From: Knoxdaviesia capensis
Lineage: Eukaryota; Ascomycota; Sordariomycetes; Microascales; Gondwanamycetaceae
Reading direction: 5' to 3'
Assembly: GCA_001510575.1 (NCBI GenBank)
Contig: LNGK01000006.1
Span: 2,103,565 to 2,167,564 of the forward strand
DNA length: 64,000 nucleotides
The notes under the pieces are model-generated. The model made no database searches. It had not been told where the DNA came from and saw only the letters and a program-made list of their open reading frames with translations. Position numbers and translations under genes: made by a program. Positions 43,593 through 55,582 of the stretch are shown in pieces; position 1 is the stretch's first letter; every line of letters starts with the position of its first letter.

Positions 43593-45401
43593 AAGGGCCA
43601 TGCTAGCTAGAGAGAAGTCAGAGCTATTACCAGATGGCACTTGCAGCCCCAAAAGAAATGGCCCTATCGATATTCCAAGACCCGTTTACTTGCATTTTTA
43701 TCGGGGCCGGTTCCGATATCGTACCGGAGCCCGATTCAGCTGTCGAGAAGATAGACAGCATTGCCCTCTCTCTCAAGGTTCCAAAGCTAGATACGAACGA
43801 CGTCGCAGTAGCACGGCATAATCTTGCACTTTTCTCTTCTTTTCACGCCAATCATCGGGACCGGAGTTCAGCAGACTCGCTGAGCGAGCATGTTCCGGTG
43901 GTGGTTATCTTGCACATCAATGCCGCGGCGGTGCTCTTACTTTTTGACATTCGACATTGCTTGGACGAACTTGGGATATGCCTCCCGCTCTATCTTTCGA
44001 GCTCCAGAATTAGAAATCCCCCGCCACGCCATTTTGGGGGTGTTAGACAAGAGAATAATCCACGCAAGACGTACTGCTATAAACATGCAGACAATCTGGG
44101 TTGTCCCGCATTCCGGGTCGGAACCGAATGGGCCGACCGGGTCTCGGGAGTTGCTATCATTGGCTGCCTCGACTCTGGGAAGAGGTTGGAGAACAATTGC
44201 AATTTCGTAAGTCCAGCTTTTGGGAGTGCTATGCTATCAAAAAGAGAGTTATCGTCATACGTAAGTGGACTCTTATCTCTCTGCATACATGTACAGACCT
44301 ATGTGCATTCAGTACAGTGGCGTTTTTTTTTTCGTTTTTTTTTTGTTCCTTGTTCACACCACTTCCAAGCCGCTGGTTCCTTGGCACAGAACTATTGAAA
44401 GGAAATGGAATGCCCGGGCCGGAAGGATTTATCGATACGGGGCGAAAAATCACTGGTGTCAAAAGAAAAACAAGCGTGTGCAATGTTCTCATACGGCCGT
44501 AGCCGTAGAGTCGTAAGTAGTAAGTGGTTTCCGGAGGAATGATACCAGCAGCTTAGGCGGAGAAGGTCTCCCGCCGACCAAATGCTTGGAGCCGAGCTTG
44601 GACTCTCCGTTCCTCGTCCCTGTTCCTTGGTCCAAGAGGTGTTTTTAAGCGGGGAAAAGAAGTTTTTTGCAATGCTAAGAAGCCGAGCATGGGTGCGTTT
44701 GGATATCGACCGATTGTTCTACGGTTATCTTGGCTCTTCTTATAAGTGGGCTGGCTTAAAATGGCGTCCCCAGCCACCGATTTCAGAGTGACTGCAGGGA
44801 CATGCCTTCGCACACACCGAGTCAGACAAAGGGTCGTGCGGTGGAGGAGTGGGGAGGAGATATCCAACCTCGGAATGACGAAGAGTTTGTTGTTCAAAGT
44901 CGTGATGTGCCAGCTCGTTCCGTATCGCTGGGTTTCTGGCATCTCCTGAAGACATGTTCCGCCTCTTCAGCAAACAGCTCTCCTCTTGCCGGCTCCCTCT
45001 TTGTCTCGCCTTGTAAAGCCCCACGCCGGGCCGGTGAACAGCCTCATCGGCTCCGATAAACTGCCATTTCATCGCTGAAATCGCTATCTGCCCCTCTTTG
45101 CCACATCTGGAATGCCGGTACCGGCCCAAATGCCTGCCTACAAGAGAGATGATTAAGTTTAAGTTCGCCCTTCCCAGTCATACGACAGCACAAGGTCCTT
45201 TCCACGCGGCTGCGAAGGCAAGTTTCCACTCCTTTCGCCACCAGTGTGTTCGTCCAACAGCCAAGCCAGCATCCGGCGCAAACCACCCAGAAACTGCTCG
45301 AGTGAGGTATATATAAACATATATATGCCCAGAGCCGTGGACTCGGGCACATTCCGGCACTGCGGGTGAGCGAGACGCTTTGTAGCGAGGCCTGCGTGAA
45401 G

Positions 45402-45435
45402 ATATATATACAGTATATATATATATATATATATA
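45402..45435. repeat. (AT)n microsatellite, interrupted
   Basis: Two AT runs separated by CAG (ATATATATACAGTATATA type), about 34 bp in total. Confidence 0.9.
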
Positions 45436-45953
45436 ACACCCGGGAAACCCAGAACTCGCATTTCCTGGATGGTTCTGGAGAGCCTCACAACTAGCCCTGC
45501 GCACTTCCCTTCTTGGCTTTGGCAACAGCCCGAATTGGAAATGGAGACGCAAGAGGTCCCCACGTGGAGAGCGTAGACGGTCCGATCCAATGGTTGCTCG
45601 GGACTTTTTCGGATGGCCGCTGGTAGCTTGGCCGATTCTAAGCATTCCAAGTGAGGCTCCGGGTCCCAGCAACCTTGCCAACCCACGATAGTGGGGGGCT
45701 CTATGGCCTTTGTAGTGCGGATAAGTCGGGTAAATACGTGGGCAACTCCGGTGGACAGACTAAGAGAACTGCTAGGGTCTGACTTAGTGTCCTCAGCGGG
45801 GACGTTGAGGTGATGCTGTGGTCGTGGGCCGTGGTGGGAGTCAATGGAATCTGCGGGAAATGTTGACCCCAAAAAAAGGCCATGTGGGATAGATACATCG
45901 GACCACATCCAGAATCCCCAATCAACTCTACTGCACCCACTTAATGCTGCGAT

Positions 45954-47146
45954 TTACCAGTCACAGCTAATTCGCTCGTAGGCGGGCTGATATCCGACAG
46001 CCAAGACGCCATCTGCTCTGAACGCCGAGGTTGAGCTGCTCGGCGTCGCCTTACCCTCATCCACATCATCATCGGCGTTTTCGTCAGACTCGGACATATC
46101 GAACCACTCGTGCTTCCACATGTCGCCTTCGTGTCTGTCGTGCCCATCGACACGCAACCACCCGAATATACTCCCGCGTTGCGTTCTCGGACAAACCCGC
46201 CATCGGCGATTTGCACGGGTCCCGCATCATCATCATCATCACCATCACCAGGAGCCATTCCCGTGAGGGGATCCGAGAAGACCTTGGTAGTCCAGCGCTT
46301 CGTCTTGCGGTGCCCGGAACTCACATGTTTCGCCCGCACAGCCCCAGATGGCCCCCTGGTTTTTAAGAGTTGATGGCCGCTGTACCCTTCGTGGGCCCGG
46401 ACTTCGGTGTCGACATCTCCGACTAGCGTTGCACCGAACGGTTGCCCCTGACACCCGGGGGCCGGGGAGTGCTGGCCCGACTGAGACAGGAACAGCAGTC
46501 TGCACTCATCCGCACGCGACACGTGTCCCGCGGTGACCAGAGGCACAGATAGCGGGCGCGGGAGAAATGACTGCACCACCCCCGGCTATACCGCCGAAGG
46601 GACAGAGGGGCTGGATGGCGGCTGCAGCTCGTTGAAGCCCCGGCGAGGCAGCGTTGCCCTGTCCGGCCGCCTCGGAGAAAGCGAAGCGCTCGCCAGCAGC
46701 GGTCGTACGCTTCGGGTGTTTTGCAGCTCACGGCTAGAAGCTTGTCGAGGTGATGTGGCTCGTGCGTCCAGCCGTGGTTCACCGAGCCATCCAGGCGGCT
46801 TCTTCCACTGCATTCCCGCAGTCGCGAACTTTCGGAGCCGGTATCCGTATCGGCATGGAGCGAGCGCCCACGGGCGATGGGTTGCCCATGCCCCCCCCCC
46901 CNNNNNNNNNNNNNNNNNNNNNNNNNNNNNNNNNNNNNNNNNNNCCCCCCCCCGCCGATCCTGCTTCAAGCTCAAGTTGCGTGGAAAGACCGGGTGGGGT
47001 GGGACAACACGCTGCACAGAGAGCGTCCGGGCCGAAAGCATGGAAGGACGCTCGGTTGCGCGGAGGTCAAGCTGCGCCCATGTGTTGAAACCTTGTTCGT
47101 AGATGGACCGGAAGCGGTCTTCGTCTGGCCGGACTGGATCAGCCAT
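45954..47146 (-). pseudogene. Possible decayed gene spanning an assembly gap
   Basis: I do not recognise this. An ATG at 47146 opens MADPVRPDEDRFRSIYEQGF and then NTWAQLDL, which reads like a genuine protein start, and the frame runs into the assembly gap. Beyond the gap, protein-like stretches occur in different minus-strand frames. The last one, ending at 45954, is acidic and plausible (EWFDMSESDENADDDVDEGK) but a (GAT)n run puts a stop upstream of it in that frame. The pattern suggests a gene broken by frameshifts, either real decay or assembly error at the G/C run. It could also be chance open frames in GC-rich DNA. Confidence 0.3.
46902..46944. other. Assembly gap (43 N) inside a C homopolymer
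   Basis: Forty-three undetermined bases flanked by twelve or more C on the left and nine C on the right. The gap size and flanking homopolymer lengths should not be trusted. Confidence 0.98.
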
Positions 47147-49637
47147 CGTGGATAGAAAGCGATTGGGGATGGGGTGCCCCGAATAAGCATGGCTGGCTGT
47201 GGGGGGCTATCACGGCTTCAAACAACTTCTTCATGGTGGCTTGAAATTGCGTGGGAACGAAAGCAAGTCAGCGCAACTTGCATGGAGAGCGAAACTGCCG
47301 AATTTATGTTGACTTTCTAGGAGTTGTGTCTTTTTATTTCACGGATTAGGGCTCAACCCTCCCTGTTTCCTCTCTCATCCTTATACTCACATCCAGAGCG
47401 GTTCCCGCAAATTCCTCAAGATATGAGGTGAGATTCTGTGCAGAATGTCAGGGAAAGTATGTGAATGAGCTGTGAAGATATAGCCGTTTATTCGAGAATG
47501 CCTAGGCAGTGACTATAGCAGCAAGACGTCAGGATTTACTACTGGAGTTGCCGTTTGTATGCGTGACATCCCAGTCTGCCAGTCTGGGCTTCTCTCGCGA
47601 TAGTTGAGACTGTGTCCCGGGCAAGTTTGTGCGGCGCCTTGCATTCGATAGATGGGATGGACTTGGCTTGTCGCCTGCTTCAGGATGTGTAAAATCAGTT
47701 TGTAGTCCTGGTGGGAGAAAGGGCGTGGGAGGAGCCGCAAGAGCTGTATTGACGGATGAAATGCAGGGAGGGGGGACCTTACAGTGTAAGGACAGGCCAG
47801 AGTGCATGTACTCCAGACAGAAGAGGGGAAGATCTCCAGACAGCCAAGAGAAGAAGTTCCTTTCAGTCTATCCTCCATCTGGACGAAGCCAAGGAACTCG
47901 GTGGGATGCCACTCGCAAAAGTTCTGTGGTGATAAGGATGAAGATGGCGGGAGAGGCAACCCTAATAACTCTGGGAAGATGCATGCTTCCATAACCCTAG
48001 TACAAGGAGACCGAGGAGGCGGGCAAGCTGCACTCCCAGAAAATCACAGACGCCTAATGACTTGCTTCATTTGTCCACCGAACGTATGTACGAGGAGTGC
48101 ATGTGTGTACAGTACTCATTGGAGTATTCTGCATTAGCAATCGCTCCACGTGCGGATCGACCACAACACAACGAGCCCACGTGCTCCAGCCTGCAGAACT
48201 ACTCGTTGTTACCGGCACATGCGGGTGGGTAGTCCGATGGCACCTCGGACTGGAGAGTCTCTCTCATCTCCTCACCTAAGCATCATTGGATGTGTGTACT
48301 CGGCACAGTCGCGGAGTGAATCACCGACGTATCGTTCATCTAAACCATGAGACACCGAGAGTTGTTTGATCGCGATCACCGTTCCCGCCGTTGCTGGCAA
48401 TCCAAGCCGATATGATCGACCACCTTGGACTCCCACATAAGCCTGCGCTCGGCACTCATGCTGGCCATCAACGAACGAATCACTTTGATTTAACCTTTGG
48501 GGCAGATCCATCCCGACTCTCGTCTTCTCGGGTTCAATCCTTCCCTCTGTTCCGTTCCGCCCCGTTTCGAGAGATGCGATGCGATAGATTTCTATTTGTG
48601 TCGCACGTGTTTGACCCAAACTCTAGACACGATTGGATTTTTTAACACCTGGTAAGCTCAAGCTCTATTCTATTTAAGCGACGCTCGATTCGCCATCAAA
48701 AATTCCCCGGTTTCCAAAAGTCGGGGTCTGGAAGTTCTGGCTTTGAACCCCACCCACAGACACGCAAAATCCTCCCGGTCGACGTCCAGGCCTGGTTTCT
48801 TCATCCCTCCACCGGTTCCTAATAGAAACAAGCAGCAGACGTTTGTTCGGTGCTACACATGAACACAGTGAACTCTGAGATACTTCCCGTCGGTTGTGCC
48901 CCCAACGTCCCTGTTGGGTTGATACTCTCTGCTCTCCGACATCAATCACCACCACACAAGCAATCATCCATTCCACATGTGTAAAGAACCTCTTTGGCTT
49001 GTTTTGCTTCCTCCCCACGTTCCCAACCGGGCCCGTTGATCCCAAAACAGGGAAACACCCAAATACAGCCGGCGTAGAGACGCCTCTAGACTCTTTTCGG
49101 GTGCTGAAAACCACGTCAATGCGACGATCATGAACATTCCGCTCCCGCTGTTTCCGCCCTCACATGCTAATGATGGAAACTCTCATTGGACAGCTGCGCA
49201 ACATCGAAAGCCAGTTTCTTCCTGCATGTCTTACGGCGTGAACACCATTGACCGGTGCGCAGGTAGCAATTGGTAAACAGGGGTTCGGCCCAATCGGTCT
49301 TACAACCCCAGCGGTGCTGTTACATCTACATGCATCACGATGATTTTGTAGCCAAAGACCGGGAGTGGCATCGACAACGTGGGCACACGAGGGACTCGAT
49401 CCGGCCATTGGAGGTATGGCCATTGGCCAAAAATGCCACGACAGACAACAATACGAAATGTCATCCTGTTTTCGACCCCGTACGCTGGTAATCAGGACCG
49501 ACTGCGGGGATACGGCCGAGGTACTTAAAGGTGCTGGCTGCTGCTCTGTCCTGGCGAGCTCGTGGAGTACAGCTCTCTCTCCCAACCGCGACTTCTTGAC
49601 AACATACGTCGAGATAGCCTCATCCCAACCTGCCACG
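47147..49637. other. Intergenic region upstream of PI-PLC gene
   Basis: About 2.5 kb with no supported gene. A TGTACAGTACT motif lies at 48106-48116. Open frames on both strands are short and lack coding bias. The last few hundred bases should contain the promoter of the PI-PLC-like gene. Confidence 0.5.
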
Positions 49638-51068
49638 ATGTCCCGTCTCGCAGTATTTGCCGGTATGTGTCCTGACTGCTCTGTGGAAGCTTAATCTGTG
49701 CTAACCCCCACCGAAGCGCTGCTCGCCCCCGCTCTGGGAGCTTGCACCCCTCCGTACTCTGCCAATGGACTTACCTGGACGTCTGGGCTCCGCATGAACC
49801 AGATCCAGGTCATTGGCACGCATAACAGCTACCACGGAGAGTGCCTGGTCGATGAGAAGCACATCCAGGAGCAGCTGCTGCCGAACACCATCAGCTACTG
49901 GTACGGACACCCGGCTCTCGACGTCCAGGCCACATATCAGGCGATCCGCAACTTCGAGTAAGTAGTTGCTTGAAGAGTCTTTGAGTCAACCGGAAGGGGA
50001 GAAAAGAAGAAAGGAAGAAAAAAAGAAAAAAGAAAAACAGGAGTGCCTCCCTCTAAAGAAAGCTAACCATCCTGTAGAATTGATATCCACGCCGACCCGC
50101 TCGGCGGCCACTACGCCACGCCGCTGATCAAGAAGCTCGCCGGCAAGCCGTACCCCAACATCCCCGAGCTGCTGGAGCCCGGCTTCAAGGTGCTGCACGT
50201 GGCCGACGCCGACGTCGAGCGCACGTGCCACACCTTGATCGACTGCCTGACGATTGTCAAGAAGTGGTCGCAGGCCCACCCGCGCCACGTGCCGATCCCG
50301 TTCATGCTGGAGCTCAAGACGGCCGACCAGCGCATCCACGAGGCCGGCGGCGCGGCGCCCATCCCGTGGACCACCGCGCTGCTCGCCGAGCTGGACGCCA
50401 CCATCCAGTCGGTGTTCGCGCCCGAGCAGATGGTGCGCCCGGACGACATCCGCCGCCCGGACCTGACGCTGGAGGAGTCCGTGCTGCAGTTCGGGTGGCC
50501 CGATCTGGAGTCGGCGCGCGGCCGCGTGATGTTCCTGCTCGACAACGAGGGCAGCGTGTACGACCTGTACGTCAAGGACCACCCGAACCTCGAGGGCCGG
50601 GCCATCTTCTCCAGCTCGAAGCCCGGAAAGCCCGACTGCGCGTTCCAGAAGGTGTGTCTCTTTTTTTTTTTTTTTCGTCCTGTCTGGGCATACCTCCTCG
50701 TCTCCCCGTTTGTTTAACACCCGAGTCTCTCTCTCTCTCTCTCTCTGTTTTAGCTGAACGACCCCATGGGAGCCAACCTCGCCAACATCCAGGCCCAGGT
50801 CGCCGCCAACTACTACGTGCGCACCCGTTCGGATGTCCCCATGGACACCATCCTGTCCAGCAACGTCACCGGCATGCGGGACACCGCCTTCGCGAGCGGC
50901 GCCCAGATCGTGTCGACCGATTTCCCGTCGTACGGCGCCACCTCGCGGTGGAACGTCGACTACGCTGCCCGCTTCGACGGTGGAAAGGCTGCCCGGTGCA
51001 ACCCCATCACCGCTCCGGCCGGGTGCTCCGCCGACAAGCTGGAGCCGGAGGAGTATATCCGGGCGTAA
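49638..51068 (+). CDS. Secreted PI-PLC-type (Ca2+-dependent phosphoinositide phospholipase C) protein
   Basis: Exons 49638..49662, 49717..49957, 50078..50651 and 50754..51068 encode 384 residues. The first coding exon has only 25 nt and intron 1 (54 bp) falls inside the signal peptide (MSRLAVFAALLAPALGAC). The domain matches the secreted Ca2+-dependent phosphoinositide phospholipase C family (PI-PLC TIM barrel): catalytic His in QVIGTHNSYH, the strand motif FEIDIHADPLGG at the exon 2/3 junction, FMLELKTAD, and GRVMFLLDNEG. Members hydrolyse phosphatidylinositol-type lipids or glycerophosphodiesters; the exact substrate is uncertain. Intron 3 carries both a T run after the donor and a (CT)n tract before TTTTAG. 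The gene lies in a stretch of secreted hydrolases and could help release phosphate. Confidence 0.87.
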
Positions 51069-51504
51069 TCCCACAATGGGGTGCAAACGCAGTTAATCAG
51101 TGTGGAAGCTCTGTACATATGCATAGATACAAAACTCGTATCCCTTAGATAGTCAAGATCTGCCTTGTTCGAGTTATCGTCAAAGGAGATTTGCTTTCCA
51201 CTGGGAGTCAACAGCCTGCAAGTACCCATCTTGAGTGACTCTATGTGCAGCGGCAGGTGCAGCCCTGTTGGTCCGCCCCTGCCCATCGTCCGAAGTGACA
51301 TTGGTAATGTACTTCGACTTCGGCTTCCCTTCAACCTCCTTCACCTTCATTCACTCAACTTCTTCACCTTCATTCACGCAACCTTCTTCAACAAACCCGA
51401 AAGCTGCCGCGCTTCACAGATCATCCCTACAGTTCATCTTTTCCCACCCACATACATTCTCCCAGCAGAGATAGCCTTTTCTTCCACTTTTCCCGGTCCC
51501 CGCA
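51069..51504. other. Short intergenic region and monooxygenase promoter
   Basis: About 440 bp between two genes in the same orientation. The last ~150 bp are C/T- and CA-rich with CTTCACCTTCATTCAC-like direct repeats near 51340-51380. Nothing else is visible. Confidence 0.6.
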
Positions 51505-53298
51505 ATGTCTCGGCCCACTGTCTCCCGCAGCCAGTTCGCCTGTATCGGGGCCGGATTCTCCGGCATTGGACTCGGAGCAACGCTGAACCGCTGGTACGGG
51601 GTCACCGACATCTCCATCTTCGAGCGGGCCGACGGCATCGGCGGAACTTGGTTCTTGAACCAGTACCCAGGTGAGAGCGGCCGGCGTGGCGATTGCTCAT
51701 GCAGCTCCAGCTACCTGTTACTAACACACGGCTTTCTTCCGCTTGCTACAGGCTGCGCATGCGACATCCCGAGCATCCTTTACAGTTTTTCTTTTGCGCC
51801 AAATCCTGCATGGACCCGCATCCTTCCTAGCAACGACGAGATCCAGAAGTACCTTGTCGGCGTCGCCGACAAATATGGCCTGACCGATGGAAAGATTGCG
51901 CTCAACAGTGCGGTTGAGCGGTGTGAGTGGGTGGCCAGCACCGGGCTCTGGCGGCTCTGGATCCGGAACACGAAGACCGGGGTCGAATCGATCCACGAAT
52001 GCCGGTTTTTGTTCTCCGGGGCGGGAATTCTCGATAAACCGCTTCCGCTCGACGTTCCGGGCGCCTACACAACCTTCACCGGCGATCTCTTCCACTCTGC
52101 TCGATGGCGCTCTGATGTCGATTTATCGGGGAAAGACGTCGTGTTGTTCGGCAACGGCTGTACGGGGACGCAAATGGTCCCACACATCGTGTCCCAGGCC
52201 AAGCGTGTGACGCAGATCGTCCGATCCCGACACTGGATATTCCCCCCGATCGACCATGTCAATCCCCACACAGTCCGCATGATGAACAACTGGATCCCAG
52301 GCAGCATGTTCCTGCAGCGGCTGGTGTGTTTCCTGGTGGCCGAGAGCAGTCTGGCCGGGTTCTACAACGGCAGCTCGGGGGCGGTAGCTCGATCGAAGAA
52401 ACGAACGACTGCCGAGACCTACATGCGGAAGACCGCGCCCGAGAAGTACCACAGCATGCTCATCCCCGACTTTGAGGTTGGCTGCAAGCGGCGCATCTTC
52501 GACACAGGCTACCTGCGAAGCATGCACCGTGAGAACTTCGAGCTTGTCGACGACGAAGTGGCGGCCATTGAGGAAACCGGCGTGCGGTTCCGGTCGGGGC
52601 GGGTTGTGCCGGCGGATGTCATCATCGCGGCCAACGGATTCATCACCAACGACACGTTGGGCGATATCGAGGTGGTGGGGCGGGGCGGCACCACGCTGAA
52701 AGAGCACTTTGCCGAGTTTGGCGGTCCCGAGGCGTACAACTGCTGTGCGGTGTCGGGGTTCCCCAACTTCTTTATGCTCGGCGGGCCCAACTCCGGGACT
52801 GGCCACACGTCGGCCATCATGGCGATCGAGAACTCGATCAACTTTTCGCTGCGGGTGCTGCGGCCGGTCCTTGAGGGGCGGGCCAGCGCGGTGGAGGTGA
52901 GGCGCAGTGCAGAGGAGCGATTTGTCTCGAGACTTCACTCTGACCTGGCAAACACGGTGTTTCTCTCCAGCACTTGTCAGAGCTGGTATGCGAAGGAAGA
53001 TGCCATCACGGGCCAACGATGGAACTCGACAATGTGTCCCTACTCGCAAGCTTATATGTGGTACCTCGCGCTGTTTCCAACGTCATCCCACTGGATGTAT
53101 TCTGTAAGTTCGTGGTCCCTCGATCTTCCCGATCTCTGGGACGATGGCATCTAACACTGACTTCACCAGGGTCCTCGATGCGAGCCTCTTATTTCTACAT
53201 TCTCGGGCATCTTGAATTCCATCCTCGCCGTCCTGTATGTGTCGGTAACTCTGGCGATCATAACTGTGCAGGACATGGGGAAGAGAGCAGTGTCCTGA
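51505..53298 (+). CDS. Baeyer-Villiger-type FAD-dependent monooxygenase with C-terminal membrane segment
   Basis: Exons 51505..51670, 51752..53103 and 53170..53298 give 548 residues. The class B flavin monooxygenase layout is clear: FAD motif CIGAGFSGIGLG at residue 13, GGTWFLNQYPG, the fingerprint FTGDLFHSARW (FxGxxxHxxxW), and the NADPH motif VVLFGNGCTGTQ. Such enzymes insert oxygen into ketones or oxidise heteroatoms. Intron 1 (51671..51751) is 81 bp and stop-free, so retention would add 27 residues after GGTW. Splicing of intron 2 adds a 43-codon exon with a hydrophobic helix (ILAVLYVSVTLAIITV); retention instead ends the protein at 53154 without it. The substrate is unknown. The gene converges on the FSP1-like gene, 195 bp away. 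Confidence 0.85.
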
Positions 53299-53493
53299 AC
53301 AGGACTTCGTTGATCCCCAAGCAGACGGCCGTTTGAAGTTTGGGCCCAGTTTCATTGTTTCGGGAATTCCCGTATATGTATTATCGAGTATGATTATTCT
53401 ATTATTAGATAGTAAACGAATACTACCGCTAAGAGGAGGATTGAATTCGCTGGTTTCGAGAAAAAAAGAAAAAAGATGAAAAGTTAAAGAAGT

Positions 53494-54639
53494 CTACACC
53501 GACGCATGCACAATCGTCTTTCCCGCCGCCAGACCAACAGCGGCCGGCAAGAACAGACTCTTGGACTTGATCCACACAACCAGAAAGCCAAACAGCTTCA
53601 GAATGCCCATCTGGCCGGTACCGGCGGTCTTGCTCAAAGAGACGGCCATCATGGTCATGGTGGCCGGGGCATAGTTCTTGAGGGCGACGCCGTCGAGCTT
53701 GCCGGCGGCCAGCACGGCATCGAGGTTGTCGAACAGGGTGAACACCTGCGGCTCGACGCGGGTGATCTGCTTCGTGTCAAGGTTTCCCGCGTCGCCGAGC
53801 CCCCACACGTTCCCGGCGGGGACGCCCGCGGCCTGCATGGTGGTCAGCAGCCGCAGGCTCTTCTGGTCGTCGAGCAGGTCCGGCGGCAGGAAGGCGGTGT
53901 TGGGGACGACGCCGTAGAGCGGCAGGTACAGGTCGGCGGGCAGCGAGTCGCCGGTCGACAGCGAGACGGCGCCGTCGGCGGCGGCGGTGACGCGGGCGCC
54001 GTGCACGACCGCCACGTTGAAGCTGGCCAGCTGGGCCTCGGCGGTCTTGGACACGCTGGGCAGCAGCGCCGGGAGCACGCGGTCGCCGGCCGCCACGAGG
54101 GTGATTGTCTTGGAGGAGCCGTAGGCGAAGCCCAGTTCGGCGGCGGTCTCGACGCCGGTCGAGCCGGCGCCGGCGATCACGATCGACGTGGCGGCGGCGA
54201 CGCGCGCCTGCAGGTCGTGCAGGCCGGCCAGCGTGGCGGCGTACGAGTCGAGGGTCTTCATGGCGAGGCCCGAGGCCATGGCCGACCCGCTCGCCACGAC
54301 CAGGTGGTCGTATGCGAGGGTCCTGGACGTGCCGTCGAGGGCGGCGACGGCGACGGAATTTGCGGCGGGGTCGACAGCCTGCGCCGACCCGAGGACCAGC
54401 TCGAAGGTCTCGGGCGAGTAGGGCGCGAAGCCCGGCTCTATCGGCACCAGGATCTCGTCGTCTTTGATGGCGGCGGCGGGCACGATGGCGCGCACGGCGG
54501 CGAGGTTCCAGTACACGTGGGTCGACGGGGTTACGAGGACGATCTTGAGGCCGGGCACCTTGGGCAGGGTGTGTTTGAGGAGCTTGTGGGTGGTGCCGAG
54601 GCCGGCGGGGCCGGCGCCGATGACGACGACTGTGGGCAT
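53494..54639 (-). CDS. AIF/FSP1-like FAD-dependent NAD(P)H oxidoreductase
   Basis: A single exon of 381 residues from the ATG at 54639; a 36-residue in-frame extension upstream consists mainly of translated (GT)n repeat and is rejected. The two-dinucleotide-binding-domain fold is evident: FAD motif VVVIGAGPAGLGT at the N-terminus, NAD(P)H motif IVIAGAGSTGVETAAELG at about residue 155, and the second FAD strand VWGLGDAGNL at about 285. Length and layout match the AIFM2/FSP1/AMID group, NAD(P)H-quinone-type oxidoreductases found at membranes or lipid droplets. The C-terminal ~50 residues are hydrophobic, which could give membrane association. The fungal role is not established. Confidence 0.85.
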   Translation of the reverse strand: MPTVVVIGAGPAGLGTTHKLLKHTLPKVPGLKIVLVTPSTHVYWNLAAVRAIVPAAAIKDDEILVPIEPGFAPYSPETFELVLGSAQAVDPAANSVAVAALDGTSRTLAYDHLVVASGSAMASGLAMKTLDSYAATLAGLHDLQARVAAATSIVIAGAGSTGVETAAELGFAYGSSKTITLVAAGDRVLPALLPSVSKTAEAQLASFNVAVVHGARVTAAADGAVSLSTGDSLPADLYLPLYGVVPNTAFLPPDLLDDQKSLRLLTTMQAAGVPAGNVWGLGDAGNLDTKQITRVEPQVFTLFDNLDAVLAAGKLDGVALKNYAPATMTMMAVSLSKTAGTGQMGILKLFGFLVVWIKSKSLFLPAAVGLAAGKTIVHASV

Positions 54640-54648
54640 GTTGGGGTG

Positions 54649-54675
<27 letters not shown>
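54649..54675. repeat. (GT)n microsatellite
   Basis: About 13 GT units 10 bp upstream of the FSP1-like start codon, probably in its 5' leader. Confidence 0.95.
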
Positions 54676-54679
<4 letters not shown>

Positions 54680-55552
54680 TGTGGTAGACAGACAGAATGG
54701 AGCCTGTGTGAGGGACTGAGGGCTGTGAGTTGTTGGACTGAGGGCAAGTTCGCGGGTTAAGGGTGGTGGAGCAGGACGACAGGGGGGTATCCTGAGCGCA
54801 AAGAGAGGACAAAGGAAGATGCGGTGAGTGAGAATGAAAACGCAACCGAAAGAGAGACAATACTGTAGAGAGAACTGTTGGGCGGTTCTTGGCCTGGGGA
54901 GCTCGAATTAATATATACGGAGCCTACACACACCCATGATCACGATCCATCGATCCACGGGCATACCATATACCATGGACAATGTTTGACCCTGGACAGC
55001 CTGGCTGTTAGGAATCATATACGCAAAACCGCGCGGCAAAGCTGCTTGTTCCCCCAGAGCAAGCAAGCGGTATCTGATTTCTCCAGGGTTTGTGGCGTGG
55101 ACTGACGGACTGCCAGCACTAAGTGGGGGGGCGGCCTGCATACGAACGGTACCCGCACAGGCTTTCTTCCAGTCCAGGGACATTAGCAATCAAGGGCGAT
55201 CAAGGTCCGGCTCCCGAAACAAGAGTCTTCCACGCCCGCTTGATCGACGTGAGGATGTTCTGGCTGGCTGCATGCCTCCATGGGGAGAGAAGGAGGTATC
55301 TTTTAGATCCCGTTGACTCTGTCTACCCGGTCTGTACTGTACCGGCTACTCGATGTGGTAGGACGGACTCACCCAATACACGGGATAGCATGCCAGATAG
55401 TGTCATCGTGTCTGTACACTAGTCGCCATCTCCAGTTGAGTCTAGATAGACGCGCTATTGAAGCAGAGATAAGGAAACTGGGCCCTAAGACCGGGTGGGT
55501 TTCCCCCTTCATATTTCCAGCCTCCTGCGGCCAGCTACAATCAGCAACACTA

Positions 55553-55582
55553 TGTACTGTACAGTACAGTACTGAACTGTAC
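55553..55582. repeat. TGTACTGTACAGTA palindromic cluster
   Basis: Overlapping copies of ACTGTACAGTAC within 30 bp, ending in a separate GAACTGTAC. Confidence 0.85.

Larger units (their letters stand above)
43360..45953. other. Intergenic region upstream of asparaginase
   Basis: About 2.6 kb. It contains the asparaginase promoter, a T run at 44323-44343 and an interrupted (AT)n microsatellite at 45402-45435. A 254-codon open frame (43634-44398) and a 249-codon one on the other strand (45159-45908) resemble nothing I recognise and lack coding bias. Confidence 0.5.

Noticed and set aside
43634..44398. 254-codon open frame divergent from asparaginase
   Set aside because: No domain recognised, no GC bias at third positions and it overlaps the asparaginase promoter; RNA evidence would be needed.
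53102..53154. Stop at 53154 as the sole end of the monooxygenase
   Set aside because: A good donor (GTAAGT, 53104) and acceptor (CACCAG, 53169) join in phase to a further 43-codon exon; kept only as an alternative isoform.
54640..54747. 36-residue N-terminal extension of the FSP1-like protein
   Set aside because: It translates the (GT)n microsatellite as alternating His-Thr; the ATG at 54639 directly precedes the FAD motif.
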